Positions 24,109-33,178 of a stretch of DNA of 64,000 bases are shown piece after piece. Origin of the DNA: Pelagimonas sp017744045 (lineage in GTDB: Bacteria; Pseudomonadota; Alphaproteobacteria; Rhodobacterales; Rhodobacteraceae); the NCBI RefSeq assembly GCF_017744045.1, contig NZ_JAGHRD010000008.1, one strand, 5' to 3'. How positions within the stretch are numbered: the first letter of the stretch is position 1; every line of letters starts with the position of its first letter. Made by a program: the position numbers and the translations under genes. Below the pieces are notes generated by a model. The model worked only from the letters and a program-made list of their open reading frames with translations, ran no database searches and was not told where the DNA came from.

Positions 24109-26446
24109 TGCCGTCCATACCGTCACTGGCGAGGTCTTCCGGGACGGCTGGAGCCGAATCCGAGGCTCGATGCAGGGGCTGCATGTCGCCAAGCAGAGCC
24201 AGCTTTCGCGCGCGGCAGCAGGGCATCGGCCAGCGGTCTTCAAGGCGATCCGGGGTGGGGGCACGCATACCAAATCGCAGCTCGCAAACCAGCTCGATTA
24301 CCTCACCACCAAGTCCACCCATATCGTGGACAGTAGCGGGTTCCTGGATGGCAAGACGAAGCTCGAGGCGGGTGACATCAAGGACCTGACGGAGCGCTTT
24401 GCCAAGCGGTGGGATGCGGGCTTCAAGCCCAGGCTCGGACAGACCACCCACATGCTCATGTCCTTCCCCGTGGGCACGCGTGGGGAGGATGTGCGCGACA
24501 TTGCGACGGACGTGGCCGAGCGGTTCTTCCAGACCGACGCGGGGCATTTCGACTACATCATCGCGGTGCATGAGGACCGCGATCACCCGCATGCGCATCT
24601 GGTGCTGAACCGTCGCTCGCAGGAAGGCGAGTTCTTCTTTCTGGGGCGCAATCATCGCTTCAACTATGATGATTTCCGCCTCGCCATGGTCGAGGAGGCG
24701 GAGAAGTACGGCGTGCGGCTGGAAGCCACGCGCCGGGTGGATCGCGGGGTTGTGCATTACCCAGCCCCTACCCGCGAGGTTTATGCGGCGAAAGAAGAGG
24801 GTCGCGCACCCCGCGAGCGCGAACGCGTGGGGGCCGACTTGACCCGGACGCTGGCGGAGATCGCCAACACCAGAACCGTCTACCATTCGCTTGCCGTGGA
24901 GGCCTCCCGGGAGACCTCCGAGGTCCGCGGGGCCCGCGAAGACATTGCCGCGGCACTCTTCCGCGCGGGCGAGGTGCTGGCGCATGGCGGGCAGGTGGAC
25001 CGAACAGGAGATGTGTATATGGCCGAGGATCAAAGCTTCGAGGATCTGAGAAGCCTCTATGCGGAAAAGCTCGCGCGGGTGCAGGGCATGATCGCCGAGA
25101 AGTCTGACGCGGAACGTCCCGTGCTGGAAAAACGCCTCATCGAGATCCAGACGCAGGTCCAGCACATGCAGCCCTTGGGGCTGCGCTCGGGTTCGCTCTC
25201 AGACGCGCCCTCGGAGGGCGGGATCTATTCCGAGGCCAATATTGACGCCAGCCAGCGCGAGCGACTGGCCGAGCCCGATCTGAGATCGCGCATTGACGCG
25301 GCACTACACGGCACGGGGATCAGCACATCGGAAGTGGTGGCCCGGATCGAGACGGGCGCCTCAAATGCAGCGCTCGAGCATCAATGGATCGCCAATGATC
25401 TCTCCAAAGTGGCTGAGGCGCGCGATCTGAACCTTGAACGCCGCGCCGATCTGGAACAGGCGCGCGATATTCTCAACGATGTGCACGTCGAACTTGGCAC
25501 GCTTTTGGAGCGGGAAAACGTGCTGCGCCGGGACGGCGTTGTGGAAGCCGAACCGGTCAGCGAGCGGTTCCACTATCAGGAGGACGCGGTCCGGGAGATG
25601 GAAGGGACAATCCGTCAGGAGATGCGCACGGAGGGTCTGACAGCGCAGCAGATCGACGACCGGGAGCGGGAGGTTGTCTCAAGGGCGGAGCGCCGGATCG
25701 AGACGGAGCAGCGCACGTATCTCGAAGCACATCCGGAACTGCTCGCACGGCCTGGCGATGTGATCGACCGGTCTGAGCCCTACAAGGAGACCATCACCGA
25801 TGTGGCCCGCGCCAGCGAGATCACCCGCGAGGTCGACCGGATCATGGAGGTACGCGACCTCCGCACGTCCGTTGCGGATGCTGTCGCAGATGACTTGCGC
25901 GCGCGCTATCCGGACATGCCGTCCCACCTCACCCGTGGGCTCGGCGCGACCTATGCGGCCGTCGCCGAGATACGCGACACGGAGGCAATCAATCAGGTCC
26001 GCCGCGAAACCGTGATGCGCGAGGGGCTTGGGGTTGCCACCCGCGACGAAGTTCTCGCGGCTCGCGATGAAACTGCGCCGCTGTCTGAACGTTCCGACCG
26101 CATCGCAGACGAGATTGTGCGTGTCCTGGATCATGAGCGGGCGGGAGAGTTGTCCGCGCCCTTCGAGACCGAGGCGGAGCGGGACGCTTTCCGCGAGGAG
26201 ATCGCGCGGGTGCTAGACGACCGCCAATTGGGCCGGCTCACTTCCGGCGATGCCGATGCGCTGGACAAGGTTCTCGAGGACCGTCTCGACCGGCTCTATG
26301 TGGCCAAGGTCTACCTGCAATCGGATGCCGCGACGGCCAACACCGAGGCCCTGCGCCAAGTGGTCGATGATCTCGCCGACGCCGAATACGAAAAACACCG
26401 CGCGACAGACGTGGATGGCGAAACCGAGAGGGGTCAGGTCCATTGA
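24095..26446 (+). CDS. VirD2-like (MOBP) relaxase
   Basis: This 783-residue relaxase begins at ATG 24095; the upstream TTG is not needed. The N-terminal 250 residues hold the nuclease domain: a candidate catalytic Tyr69 in SQLANQLDYLTTKS, and the histidine motif HEDRDHPHAHLVLNR at 159-173 (His164, 166 and 168 as metal ligands). It nicks oriT, stays bound to the 5' end and is exported with the strand. Residues 290-760 are long, charged and coiled, without a helicase or primase motif. Its stop overlaps the coupling-protein start, giving the order mobC-relaxase-traG. Confidence 0.93.
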   Translation: MRLNDAVHTVTGEVFRDGWSRIRGSMQGLHVAKQSQLSRAAAGHRPAVFKAIRGGGTHTKSQLANQLDYLTTKSTHIVDSSGFLDGKTKLEAGDIKDLTERFAKRWDAGFKPRLGQTTHMLMSFPVGTRGEDVRDIATDVAERFFQTDAGHFDYIIAVHEDRDHPHAHLVLNRRSQEGEFFFLGRNHRFNYDDFRLAMVEEAEKYGVRLEATRRVDRGVVHYPAPTREVYAAKEEGRAPRERERVGADLTRTLAEIANTRTVYHSLAVEASRETSEVRGAREDIAAALFRAGEVLAHGGQVDRTGDVYMAEDQSFEDLRSLYAEKLARVQGMIAEKSDAERPVLEKRLIEIQTQVQHMQPLGLRSGSLSDAPSEGGIYSEANIDASQRERLAEPDLRSRIDAALHGTGISTSEVVARIETGASNAALEHQWIANDLSKVAEARDLNLERRADLEQARDILNDVHVELGTLLERENVLRRDGVVEAEPVSERFHYQEDAVREMEGTIRQEMRTEGLTAQQIDDREREVVSRAERRIETEQRTYLEAHPELLARPGDVIDRSEPYKETITDVARASEITREVDRIMEVRDLRTSVADAVADDLRARYPDMPSHLTRGLGATYAAVAEIRDTEAINQVRRETVMREGLGVATRDEVLAARDETAPLSERSDRIADEIVRVLDHERAGELSAPFETEAERDAFREEIARVLDDRQLGRLTSGDADALDKVLEDRLDRLYVAKVYLQSDAATANTEALRQVVDDLADAEYEKHRATDVDGETERGQVH

Positions 26447-28455
26447 GCGCCTCCATGGGAAAGGTGCGGATCGCCACGGGTGTCTTGCTCGTGACGCTGG
26501 TGACCGCCGCGATAGGCTACACCATCGCCTCGGCGGTGCTGACCTACCAGGATCTCGGCTTCGGGGCCGAGTTCGACTTTGCTTATATCGCGCAGAACTA
26601 TCTGGCGATTCTCGATCGCCGCCCCGAGGATGCCCAGCTCATCCATCTGATCATCGGCAGCTTTGCCGCCGCCGGCATGATGCTGAGCCTCGCCCTGTCA
26701 GGGTCCGCCCTGACACGCTTTGGCCAGACCCATTGGCAGACCGCGCGCGAGATGAAGGCCAATGGCTTCTTCGGGGCCCCCGGGACCGGGTTCATCCTCG
26801 GCAAACTCGGCTCTCCTAAATCCCGCGCGAAGTACATCTGCTCGAAGGTCTTCCCACACGCGCTGATCGTGGCCCCCACGGGTCGCGGCAAGACCACGGG
26901 CTTTGTCATTCCGAACCTGCTGACCTGGCAAGGCTCCGCCGTGACGCTCGATGTGAAGGGCGAGTGTTTCGAGGCCACGGCCCGGCACCGCGCCGCCCAA
27001 GGTGACAAGGTCTATCGCTTTGCCCCTACCGATTGGGAGGGCAAGCGCACGCATCGCTACAATCCGCTCCTGCGCATCTTCGAACTGAAAGACCCCGCGC
27101 GCCAGCAAATGGAATTGCAGCTCCTCGCGACGCTGTTCCTGCAGAGCGACAATGACCGGGTGCAGGGCCTTCTCAAAGGCGGGATCGATCTCTTCGTGGC
27201 GGCAGGGCTCTTGGCCTTCCAGCGCAAGCGTCCGACCTTGGGCGAGATCTACCGCATCGCCGCCTCGGGCGGGAACAAGCAAAAGGAGTATTTCGCACGG
27301 GGTCATGAGGTGGAGAACAGGGCCGCCAAGCTGATCTTCACGCGGCTTGCCTCAACCAACAACGACACGCTGACCTCCTACGTTTCGCTTTTGATGACCT
27401 CGGGGCTCGATCAATGGCAGAACCCAGCCATTGATGAAGCGACGGCGGTGTCGGACTTTGATTTCCGCACGATCCGCAAGAAGCCCTTCTCGGTCTATCT
27501 CGTTGTCCAGCCGTTGATGGTGAAGCCACTGGCGCCCCTGATCCGCCTCTTCTTCTCCGATCTTCTCTCCGCCATGCAGGAAAAGGACCCCGGGCCGGAT
27601 GAGCCGTGGCCCGTGATGATCATGCTCGACGAGTTCAACCGTTTGGGGAAGATGCCCATCGTGGTCGAGAGCATCGAAACCCTGCGGACCTATCGCGGCC
27701 ACCTGGCAGTGGTCACCCAGACCATCCCCGCCCTCGATGAAATCTATGGTGAGAACACCCGCCGTGCCCTGCAAGGCAACGCTGGTGTAAAGCTCTACTT
27801 GACGCCCTCCGACGAAAAAACCGTCGAGGAGCTGAGCAAGGCTGTCGGCAAGACCACGAAAACCGTGGTCACCCGCTCGCAGTCTATCGGCAAGAACCCC
27901 TTCGAGGGCCGCAGCCAGTCGACCCGAACGGAAGAAAGCTCGCTGCTCCCCGAAGATGAGGCGCGCCGCCTGCCGCTCGACGAGATCGTCATGGTGATCG
28001 ATGCGCAAATGCCGGTCCGCGCAAAACGGATCCAGTATTTTGATGATCGGCTGTTCAAGGCGATCCACGCGGCTCAGACGGGCGAGTTGCCGTTTCCGCA
28101 GCCTGGGGGAGGGGGGCCGCAGGGCAATCTGCCGCCGAGTATGCGCGCCATGCCGATGACACCGCCACCGAACGGGTCAAGCGGACCCGGGGCCGACGCG
28201 GAGGGTGTACGCCAGGCTGCTGATGGCAAACCGTCAGGGAAAACTGATGTCGCTCCAAAGAAGACCGCGCCTGTCGTTCAAGCTGTGATCGCCGAGGAAC
28301 AGCGACAGATGGAGATGGATTTTGAGGGCCTGGTCGCGGATGCCGAGACAGTGGGGGTGGATGATGACGCGCAGATGCGCTCTGCCGTTGATGGCTTGGA
28401 CGATATGGAAGCGATGCTGCAGGAGGAGGGTGGCAAAAAGCCAATTCACCGGTAG
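26443..28455 (+). CDS. virD4: Type IV coupling protein (VirD4/TraG)
   Basis: This 670-residue inner-membrane ATPase brings the relaxase-DNA complex to the secretion channel. Two N-terminal membrane segments (about 8-30 and 65-85) precede Walker A GRGKTT (147-152) and Walker B MIMLDEFNRLG (Asp396). The end is Pro/Gly-rich and acidic. Start is TTG 26443 overlapping the relaxase TGA (TTGA), with GAGAGGGG upstream; ATG 26455 is an alternative. The gene ends the plus-strand mobilisation unit; the VirB genes lie 21 kb away, beyond the metal cargo. Confidence 0.95.
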   Translation: MSASMGKVRIATGVLLVTLVTAAIGYTIASAVLTYQDLGFGAEFDFAYIAQNYLAILDRRPEDAQLIHLIIGSFAAAGMMLSLALSGSALTRFGQTHWQTAREMKANGFFGAPGTGFILGKLGSPKSRAKYICSKVFPHALIVAPTGRGKTTGFVIPNLLTWQGSAVTLDVKGECFEATARHRAAQGDKVYRFAPTDWEGKRTHRYNPLLRIFELKDPARQQMELQLLATLFLQSDNDRVQGLLKGGIDLFVAAGLLAFQRKRPTLGEIYRIAASGGNKQKEYFARGHEVENRAAKLIFTRLASTNNDTLTSYVSLLMTSGLDQWQNPAIDEATAVSDFDFRTIRKKPFSVYLVVQPLMVKPLAPLIRLFFSDLLSAMQEKDPGPDEPWPVMIMLDEFNRLGKMPIVVESIETLRTYRGHLAVVTQTIPALDEIYGENTRRALQGNAGVKLYLTPSDEKTVEELSKAVGKTTKTVVTRSQSIGKNPFEGRSQSTRTEESSLLPEDEARRLPLDEIVMVIDAQMPVRAKRIQYFDDRLFKAIHAAQTGELPFPQPGGGGPQGNLPPSMRAMPMTPPPNGSSGPGADAEGVRQAADGKPSGKTDVAPKKTAPVVQAVIAEEQRQMEMDFEGLVADAETVGVDDDAQMRSAVDGLDDMEAMLQEEGGKKPIHR

Positions 28456-28627
28456 GGCGGTGGGCATGGTCTGACGGTCATAGAGGGCGGGAAGCGGTCA
28501 TTCACTGCACTTGGCGCCAAGGTCTGCTACGCGGACAAAGTGCCCTTTCGCTGCAGCAGCAACAAGGTCTGCTTCCACGTCGTCCTAGGTGCCGCCCCAA
28601 AGATATCAATCATGCATATCACCTAAG

Positions 28628-29566
28628 CTATTCGATCTGGTGCTTGTCATGTCCAAACAGCGGCGCCTCGACGTCACAAGCTTCATTACGCTCAAATTCC
28701 AGCGTGGAATGATCAATCCCAAACTCAGCGCCAATTTGCGTCTTTAGCTCTGCCTTGATCTGCTCCAACTGGCCCCATGCAACATCTTCGACGACGACAT
28801 GCGCATCGAGCGCTGGAGCATTCTCTTCCATCTGCCACAAGTGCACATGGTGGACGTCGCTAACGCCCTCTGTTTGGCGCAAAACGGCCACCACGTCACC
28901 TCCATCAATGTCCGGCGGGCTGCCAAGCATCAGCGTCCGGATCGGGCCACCAATCTCAGCGAAGGCCAGGTACAGAATATAGAGCGCGATACCAATCGTG
29001 ATCGCAGGATCAACCCAACGCATGTCATAGAGGATGATCAGCGTGCCACCGACAATCACAGCGACTGAAGCCAAAGCGTCGGAGAGGTTGTGGAGGAACA
29101 AGGCGCGGATGTTCTGGCTGCCCTTCTGCATGGAATAGGTCAACCCCGCCGTCAGGGCATCAACCACCAGTGCCAGTCCCGCGATGATGACGACTGTCCA
29201 CCCTTTCACCTCAGGCGGCTCGATAAGGCGCATGCCGCCTTCATAGATCAGATAGAGCCCGATCACGATCAGCGTCGTGTAGTTGATCAAGGCCGCCACG
29301 GTCTCGATCCGGCCATAGCCGAAGGTCATTCGCTCATCAGCGGGCCGCCGCGCGATCTTGCGGGCCGCAAAGGCAATGACAAGCGCGGCCATGTCCGAGA
29401 AGTTATGCAGCGCATCCGCGATCAGGGCGAGAGACCCTGCGAAGATGCCGCCGACGATCTGCGCAACCGTCAGAAGACCGTTCGCCCAAATCGCAATTGC
29501 TACCCGGCGATCCCCGCTGGACGGGTCCAGATGGGCATGGCTGTGACCATGGTGATCATGCGGCAC
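28628..29566 (-). CDS. czcD: Cation diffusion facilitator (CzcD/ZitB type)
   Basis: This protein of about 312 residues exports divalent metals (Zn, Cd, Co) by proton antiport. A His-rich N terminus (HDHHGHSHAHLD) precedes six membrane helices. The metal site signatures are HNFSDMAALV in helix 2 and HNLSDALASVAV in helix 5, and a cytoplasmic domain with VHHVHLW follows. I prefer GTG 29566, with GGGAG 6 bp upstream; ATG 29581 or 29593 would extend it. The start overlaps the end of the transglutaminase gene, so both come from the MerR-type promoter at 30347-30377. Confidence 0.93.
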   Translation of the reverse strand: MPHDHHGHSHAHLDPSSGDRRVAIAIWANGLLTVAQIVGGIFAGSLALIADALHNFSDMAALVIAFAARKIARRPADERMTFGYGRIETVAALINYTTLIVIGLYLIYEGGMRLIEPPEVKGWTVVIIAGLALVVDALTAGLTYSMQKGSQNIRALFLHNLSDALASVAVIVGGTLIILYDMRWVDPAITIGIALYILYLAFAEIGGPIRTLMLGSPPDIDGGDVVAVLRQTEGVSDVHHVHLWQMEENAPALDAHVVVEDVAWGQLEQIKAELKTQIGAEFGIDHSTLEFERNEACDVEAPLFGHDKHQIE

Positions 29567-30317
29567 GGGTCTCTCCCTCATGCTGGTGCGCAATTGAGGC
29601 GTCGGGTTTCAGACGGCCTGCGCGGAAGGCCCGCACACGCGCATTCATCCAGTGCCGGATGATGTTCCGATAGAGCCATCCGCGCAAACGCCCGAATTTC
29701 TGCTCATGCTCTGCATAGAAAGCGTCGGGCGTGTCGAACGTTCCGAAATCCTGCACGATCCCGGTATCCTGGATATATGTGTCCTGCCCTGTCCACTCGA
29801 CAGGCGGCGCGTTGAGGCAATCCGTCCCAGCACCGTAACCGCACAGACTCTCGCGGTCGGTAAACGACGATTGCAGAACCTTCAGGAACGCGCTGTCGAG
29901 AATGAAGCCTTCGAGATTGATCCACTTGCCGTCCAGTGCGACCTCGATCCACGAATGCAGGATCTCTTCCGGCGCAATCGGGTAGACCAGCTCCGGCACA
30001 ACACCGCGCTGAAGGCCCTTGTGGATCGTGAACCCGTGGATTCTGCACTTTATGCCCACACCCCGAAGGAGCGCCATAAGGAGCGTGCCCTTCGTATTGC
30101 ACTGACCATAGCCATCAGACAGCACCTCGGACGCTGGAATGTCGTCGGCGCGGTTGTAGCCGAAGGCGATCTCGTTGCGGATATAGTCATAGATCGCGCC
30201 AATCTTGTCGGTGTCGGACAGATCACGCCAACCCCTTGCAGCGATGAGCTCCGCTATGGGCGCCGCCCCAAAATCCAGGATCGGGGTTGCGGTCAATAAA
30301 GGGTCATTATGTGCCAC
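29556..30317 (-). CDS. Transglutaminase-like family protein
   Basis: This 253-residue protein has the transglutaminase-like catalytic triad: Cys in DGYGQCNTKGTLLMALLRGVG, His in EEILHSWIEVAL and Asp in the following GKWINLEGFILD stretch. No signal peptide is seen, so it is probably cytoplasmic. The role next to a metal exporter is unknown. It might be a peptidase or transferase linked to envelope stress. It is the first gene after the metal-controlled promoter, overlaps the CDF gene and should be co-induced with it. Confidence 0.82.
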   Translation of the reverse strand: MAHNDPLLTATPILDFGAAPIAELIAARGWRDLSDTDKIGAIYDYIRNEIAFGYNRADDIPASEVLSDGYGQCNTKGTLLMALLRGVGIKCRIHGFTIHKGLQRGVVPELVYPIAPEEILHSWIEVALDGKWINLEGFILDSAFLKVLQSSFTDRESLCGYGAGTDCLNAPPVEWTGQDTYIQDTGIVQDFGTFDTPDAFYAEHEQKFGRLRGWLYRNIIRHWMNARVRAFRAGRLKPDASIAHQHEGETRAA

Positions 30318-30346
30318 GATGGGGCTCCTCGAATCTTTCGAGTACA

Positions 30347-30377
30347 GAGATAATTGCTACAGTCGCTGTAGGTTCAA
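30347..30377 (-). promoter_or_regulatory. MerR-type promoter 1 (transglutaminase-CDF operon)
   Basis: On the minus strand TTGAAC (30377-30372) and TATCTC (30352-30347) are 19 bp apart, the stretched spacing of MerR-activated promoters. The spacer carries the dyad CCTACAGCGACTGTAG, matching the other operators of this cargo. Confidence 0.85.
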
Positions 30378-30408
30378 GCAAAAACTTCGAATAGTTTTCT
30401 GTGCTCAC

Positions 30409-30837
30409 TCACACCCCAATTTGATCGTGCTCGGTCAGACACTCCGAATGGTCTCTTAGCACTTCAAGGACGCGGCATTGCGATGCGTTGCCGCCACTAC
30501 ATTCCTTGACCATGCGTTTCAATTCCGCGCGCAACGCTTTCAAGCGCTCCATTCTCTGCTCAACGAGCTTCAATTGTCGGCGTGCGATCTCATCGGCTTC
30601 GTGACAGGGCCGGTCCGGCGCGTCGGACAAATCAAGCAACTCCCGGATCGCGTCGAGCGGAAATCCCAACTGTCTGCTGTGCCGGATGAATGCGAGGCGA
30701 TCAAGTTCAGCGTCACCATAGCGACGTTGCCCGCCTTCAGTCCGACCAGGTTCCGGCATCAATCCAATCTGCTCATAGTAGCGGATCGTCTGAACCTTGG
30801 TGCCGGTCCTCTTCGCAAGAGTCCCAATTGTGAGCAT
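30409..30837 (-). CDS. MerR-family metal regulator (PbrR/CadR/ZntR type)
   Basis: This 142-residue protein has the MerR winged helix at 1-70 (MLTIGTLAKRTGTKVQTIRYYEQIGLMPE), a dimerisation helix and cysteines at 78, 113, 121 and 133. Cys78 with the C-terminal pair 113/121 is the arrangement of lead/cadmium sensors such as PbrR and CadR, so Pb, Cd or Zn is the likely inducer. It stands alone on the minus strand, with an operator-like site just before its start. Four nearby promoters have the same operator, so it probably controls the whole cargo. Confidence 0.93.
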   Translation of the reverse strand: MLTIGTLAKRTGTKVQTIRYYEQIGLMPEPGRTEGGQRRYGDAELDRLAFIRHSRQLGFPLDAIRELLDLSDAPDRPCHEADEIARRQLKLVEQRMERLKALRAELKRMVKECSGGNASQCRVLEVLRDHSECLTEHDQIGV

Positions 30838-30849
30838 GTCGAAACCCCG

Positions 30850-30879
30850 TTAATCCTCTAGTGAATGTAGATTTATCTC
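30850..30879 (+). promoter_or_regulatory. MerR operator-like site at the regulator start
   Basis: TTAATC-N18-TATCTC (30850-30879) contains CCTCTAGTGAATGTAG, a weaker form of the operator found at the other four promoters. It lies 13 bp upstream of the regulator start codon, so it may serve autoregulation rather than plus-strand transcription. Confidence 0.5.
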
Positions 30880-30942
30880 ACTCATGGCGCAACCGCGGAA
30901 ATCACGTTTTGGCGATCTCTGGCGCGCTCTTTAGAAAACCAC

Positions 30943-30973
30943 TTGAACCTACAGTAGCTAGAGGATGTAAACC
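30943..30973 (+). promoter_or_regulatory. MerR-type promoter 2 (SCO-Dsb-PCuAC operon)
   Basis: TTGAAC (30943-30948), a 19-bp spacer with CCTACAGTAGCTAGAGG, and TAAACC (30968-30973). It faces the seven-gene operon beginning at 31008. Confidence 0.85.
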
Positions 30974-31007
30974 GGCTCAAAACCGAGAATCAAACGGGCG
31001 AAATAAC

Positions 31008-31607
31008 GTGCGTCTTTCAGTTATTCAGAGACTATTGTGGGGTCTGGCAGGCACAGCGCTTCTTGCCTTTGCGGCATTCCAGTATTTCGAACCTTCGACC
31101 GATACCGACGCTAATGCCTCTAACCCTGCGTTTTACGCCGATTTCGAACTGACCGATCATCGTGGATTGGTGCAGACGGATGAGTACTTTGCCGGGCGGT
31201 GGATGCTTGTCTTTTTTGGCTTTGCCAACTGCCCAGATGTATGCCCAACGACGCTCGCCGAAGTTGCCGCCGTCATGGAAGACCTAGGAACAGATGCAGA
31301 GAAAATACAGCCTATCTTCATCTCGATTGATCCTGAACGCGACACACCCGCTGCGCTGGCCGAGTATGTGCCCTTGTTCAATGCAGGCATCATTGGGCTG
31401 ACCGGCACGCCGGAGCAGATTGCTGAGACGTCCGAGACCTTTCCGATCTTCTATGAGCGGATCGAGGAGGCCTCAGCACCAAATGGCTACACAATGGGCC
31501 ACACATCGCATCTATTCCTCTTCGATCCAAAGGCGCGCTTCACCGACTCTTGGGCTTATGGCACCTCTGCCGAAGAGATACTTACCGATCTAAGAGAGAG
31601 GCTCTGA
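31008..31607 (+). CDS. SCO1/SenC family protein, copy 1
   Basis: This 199-residue, membrane-anchored thioredoxin-fold protein delivers copper to cytochrome oxidase or acts as a thiol reductase. The copper ligands are visible: CPDVCP and the distal His in YTMGHTSHLFLFD. One N-terminal membrane helix is at about 6-23. Start is GTG 31008; the longer frame to 30861 crosses the promoter and is rejected. First gene of the metal-responsive operon, followed after 5 bp by dsbB. Confidence 0.93.
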   Translation: MRLSVIQRLLWGLAGTALLAFAAFQYFEPSTDTDANASNPAFYADFELTDHRGLVQTDEYFAGRWMLVFFGFANCPDVCPTTLAEVAAVMEDLGTDAEKIQPIFISIDPERDTPAALAEYVPLFNAGIIGLTGTPEQIAETSETFPIFYERIEEASAPNGYTMGHTSHLFLFDPKARFTDSWAYGTSAEEILTDLRERL

Positions 31608-31612
31608 CCCAA

Positions 31613-32035
31613 ATGAACCGATTATACGGAGAAACTGCCCTCGGGCTGGCTTGGGTGATCGCCCTCATCGCCTCGCTTGCTGTTCTGTTCATTGGCGAAG
31701 TGCTGGGGCAGACACCTTGTGTTCTTTGCTGGTTCCAGCGCGCCTTCATGTTTCCACTGGCGATAATTCTTGGGCTGGGACTATGGTGGCAAGATCCGCG
31801 TGTTGGTCGGTACGGTGTCGTACTCGCACTTGGTGGCGCAGCAGTGGCTGCTTGGCATATGGGGTTATATGTCGGGATCATACCTGAACGCGTCCAACCT
31901 TGTACTGCGACGGGGCCCTCTTGCACTGACGACAACCAGTTGGTGTTAGGCATCCCCATTCCGCTGATGGCCGTTGTTACATTTGCGCTTATTGGTGCGC
32001 TTTCAGTCCTATCTCTCAAGGAGAAAAAATCATGA
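31613..32035 (+). CDS. dsbB: DsbB-type disulfide oxidoreductase
   Basis: This 140-residue protein with four membrane helices carries both cysteine pairs expected of DsbB: CVLC near residues 36-39 (reacts with quinone) and Cys103/Cys110 in QPCTATGPSCTD. DsbB reoxidises DsbA. Start ATG 31613 lies 5 bp after the SCO stop; its own stop overlaps the dsbA-like start (ATGA). A dedicated DsbB/DsbA pair inside a metal operon suggests repair or formation of disulfides in periplasmic metal-binding proteins. Confidence 0.93.
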   Translation: MNRLYGETALGLAWVIALIASLAVLFIGEVLGQTPCVLCWFQRAFMFPLAIILGLGLWWQDPRVGRYGVVLALGGAAVAAWHMGLYVGIIPERVQPCTATGPSCTDDNQLVLGIPIPLMAVVTFALIGALSVLSLKEKKS

Positions 32036-32691
32036 ACCGACGCGGGTTGATTATTTCCGTTCTCGCAATGGGTGCTGCCGGTTTTGGTGGGGCCGCGTGG
32101 TATGTAAACCAACCAAAACCGTCATCTGAACGTGCGGTTGTCGCGCCAGAGTTGGCGGACGCTTTGATGCGACCATATTCGCCTGTTTTGGGGCCCGCTG
32201 AAGCCCCCGTGACCATCGTTGAGTTCCTCGATCCAGCCTGCGAGGCCTGTCGCGCATTTCACCCCGTCGTAAAAGATATTTTGGACAAAAATCCCGAAGC
32301 CGTGCGTGTTGTCATACGATACACCCCGTTTCACGGACCGATTTCGGATATAGCCGTCAAGTTGCTAGAAGCGGCCCGGATGCAGGGCAAGTTCGAACAG
32401 GTGCTAAATGCTCTAATGGCTTATCAAGACGCGTGGGCGGCGCATGGGGCGTTTGATCAACAAAAGCTGGGAAAGATCGCGGCCGGAGCCGGGCTCGATC
32501 TCGAACTTGCGATAGAGCAGATGAAATCACCCGATATCGTGGCAATCGTCAATCAGGACAAAGCGGACGTAGAAACAATGGGCGTTCGCCAGACCCCAAC
32601 GTTCTACATCAATGGCAAGCCGCTAGATCCGTTTGGAATGGACGAATTGAGACAACAGGTTGACGCCGAAGTAGCTGCAGTTGGCAGCTAG
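32032..32691 (+). CDS. DsbA/BdbD-like thioredoxin-fold protein
   Basis: This 219-residue protein has an N-terminal membrane anchor or signal (residues 5-25), then the DsbA fold with EFLDPACEACRAFHP (active-site CEAC) and cis-proline region GVRQTPTFYING. It is the likely partner of the DsbB encoded just upstream. Length and motif order are those of BdbD-like DsbA proteins. Confidence 0.93.
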   Translation: MNRRGLIISVLAMGAAGFGGAAWYVNQPKPSSERAVVAPELADALMRPYSPVLGPAEAPVTIVEFLDPACEACRAFHPVVKDILDKNPEAVRVVIRYTPFHGPISDIAVKLLEAARMQGKFEQVLNALMAYQDAWAAHGAFDQQKLGKIAAGAGLDLELAIEQMKSPDIVAIVNQDKADVETMGVRQTPTFYINGKPLDPFGMDELRQQVDAEVAAVGS

Positions 32692-32713
32692 TGGTCAAAA
32701 AGGGAACCGCAAA

Positions 32714-33178
32714 GTGAAGACAGTACTCTATGGCCTGATGGCCGCAAGCATGTTCGCATCAAGCACAGCGACCCCGGTAGAAGCTGGTTCGGAAGACGTT
32801 GTCGTCGAAGATGCCTGGGCGCGCGCGTCAATCGGCGTAAACCGTCCGGGTGTCGCGTATATGACAATCCGCAATACAGGCGACGAGGCTGTGATACTTA
32901 CTGGCCTCCGCACGGATTTGGCGATGATGCCTGATATTCACCAGACATCCACAAATGCCGATGGTGTTAGCTCAATGGCACCTGCAGGCGAGATCGAGAT
33001 TGCGCCGGGTGAATCTGTGTCTCTGGAACCGGGTGGCCTTCACGCCATGCTGATGCGCTTGCAGCGACCGATGGCCAAGGGCGAAAGCTTTTCCTTGACG
33101 CTCGACTTCTCGGACGGTGGTGAGATCGTGGTCGAGGTTCCAATTCTAGGTATTGCAGCGCGCGGTCCCGAGAGCTAA
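32714..33178 (+). CDS. PCuAC periplasmic copper chaperone
   Basis: This 154-residue secreted protein (signal peptide about 1-21) has the PCuAC copper site: His in MPDIHQTS, Met in DGVSSM, and HAMLM about 20 residues on. PCuAC loads Cu(I) on the CuA or CuB site together with SCO. GTG 32714 is taken as start because AGGGAA sits 8 bp upstream; the frame upstream overlaps dsbA. Its TAA shares a base with the next ATG (TAATG). Confidence 0.92.
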   Translation: MKTVLYGLMAASMFASSTATPVEAGSEDVVVEDAWARASIGVNRPGVAYMTIRNTGDEAVILTGLRTDLAMMPDIHQTSTNADGVSSMAPAGEIEIAPGESVSLEPGGLHAMLMRLQRPMAKGESFSLTLDFSDGGEIVVEVPILGIAARGPES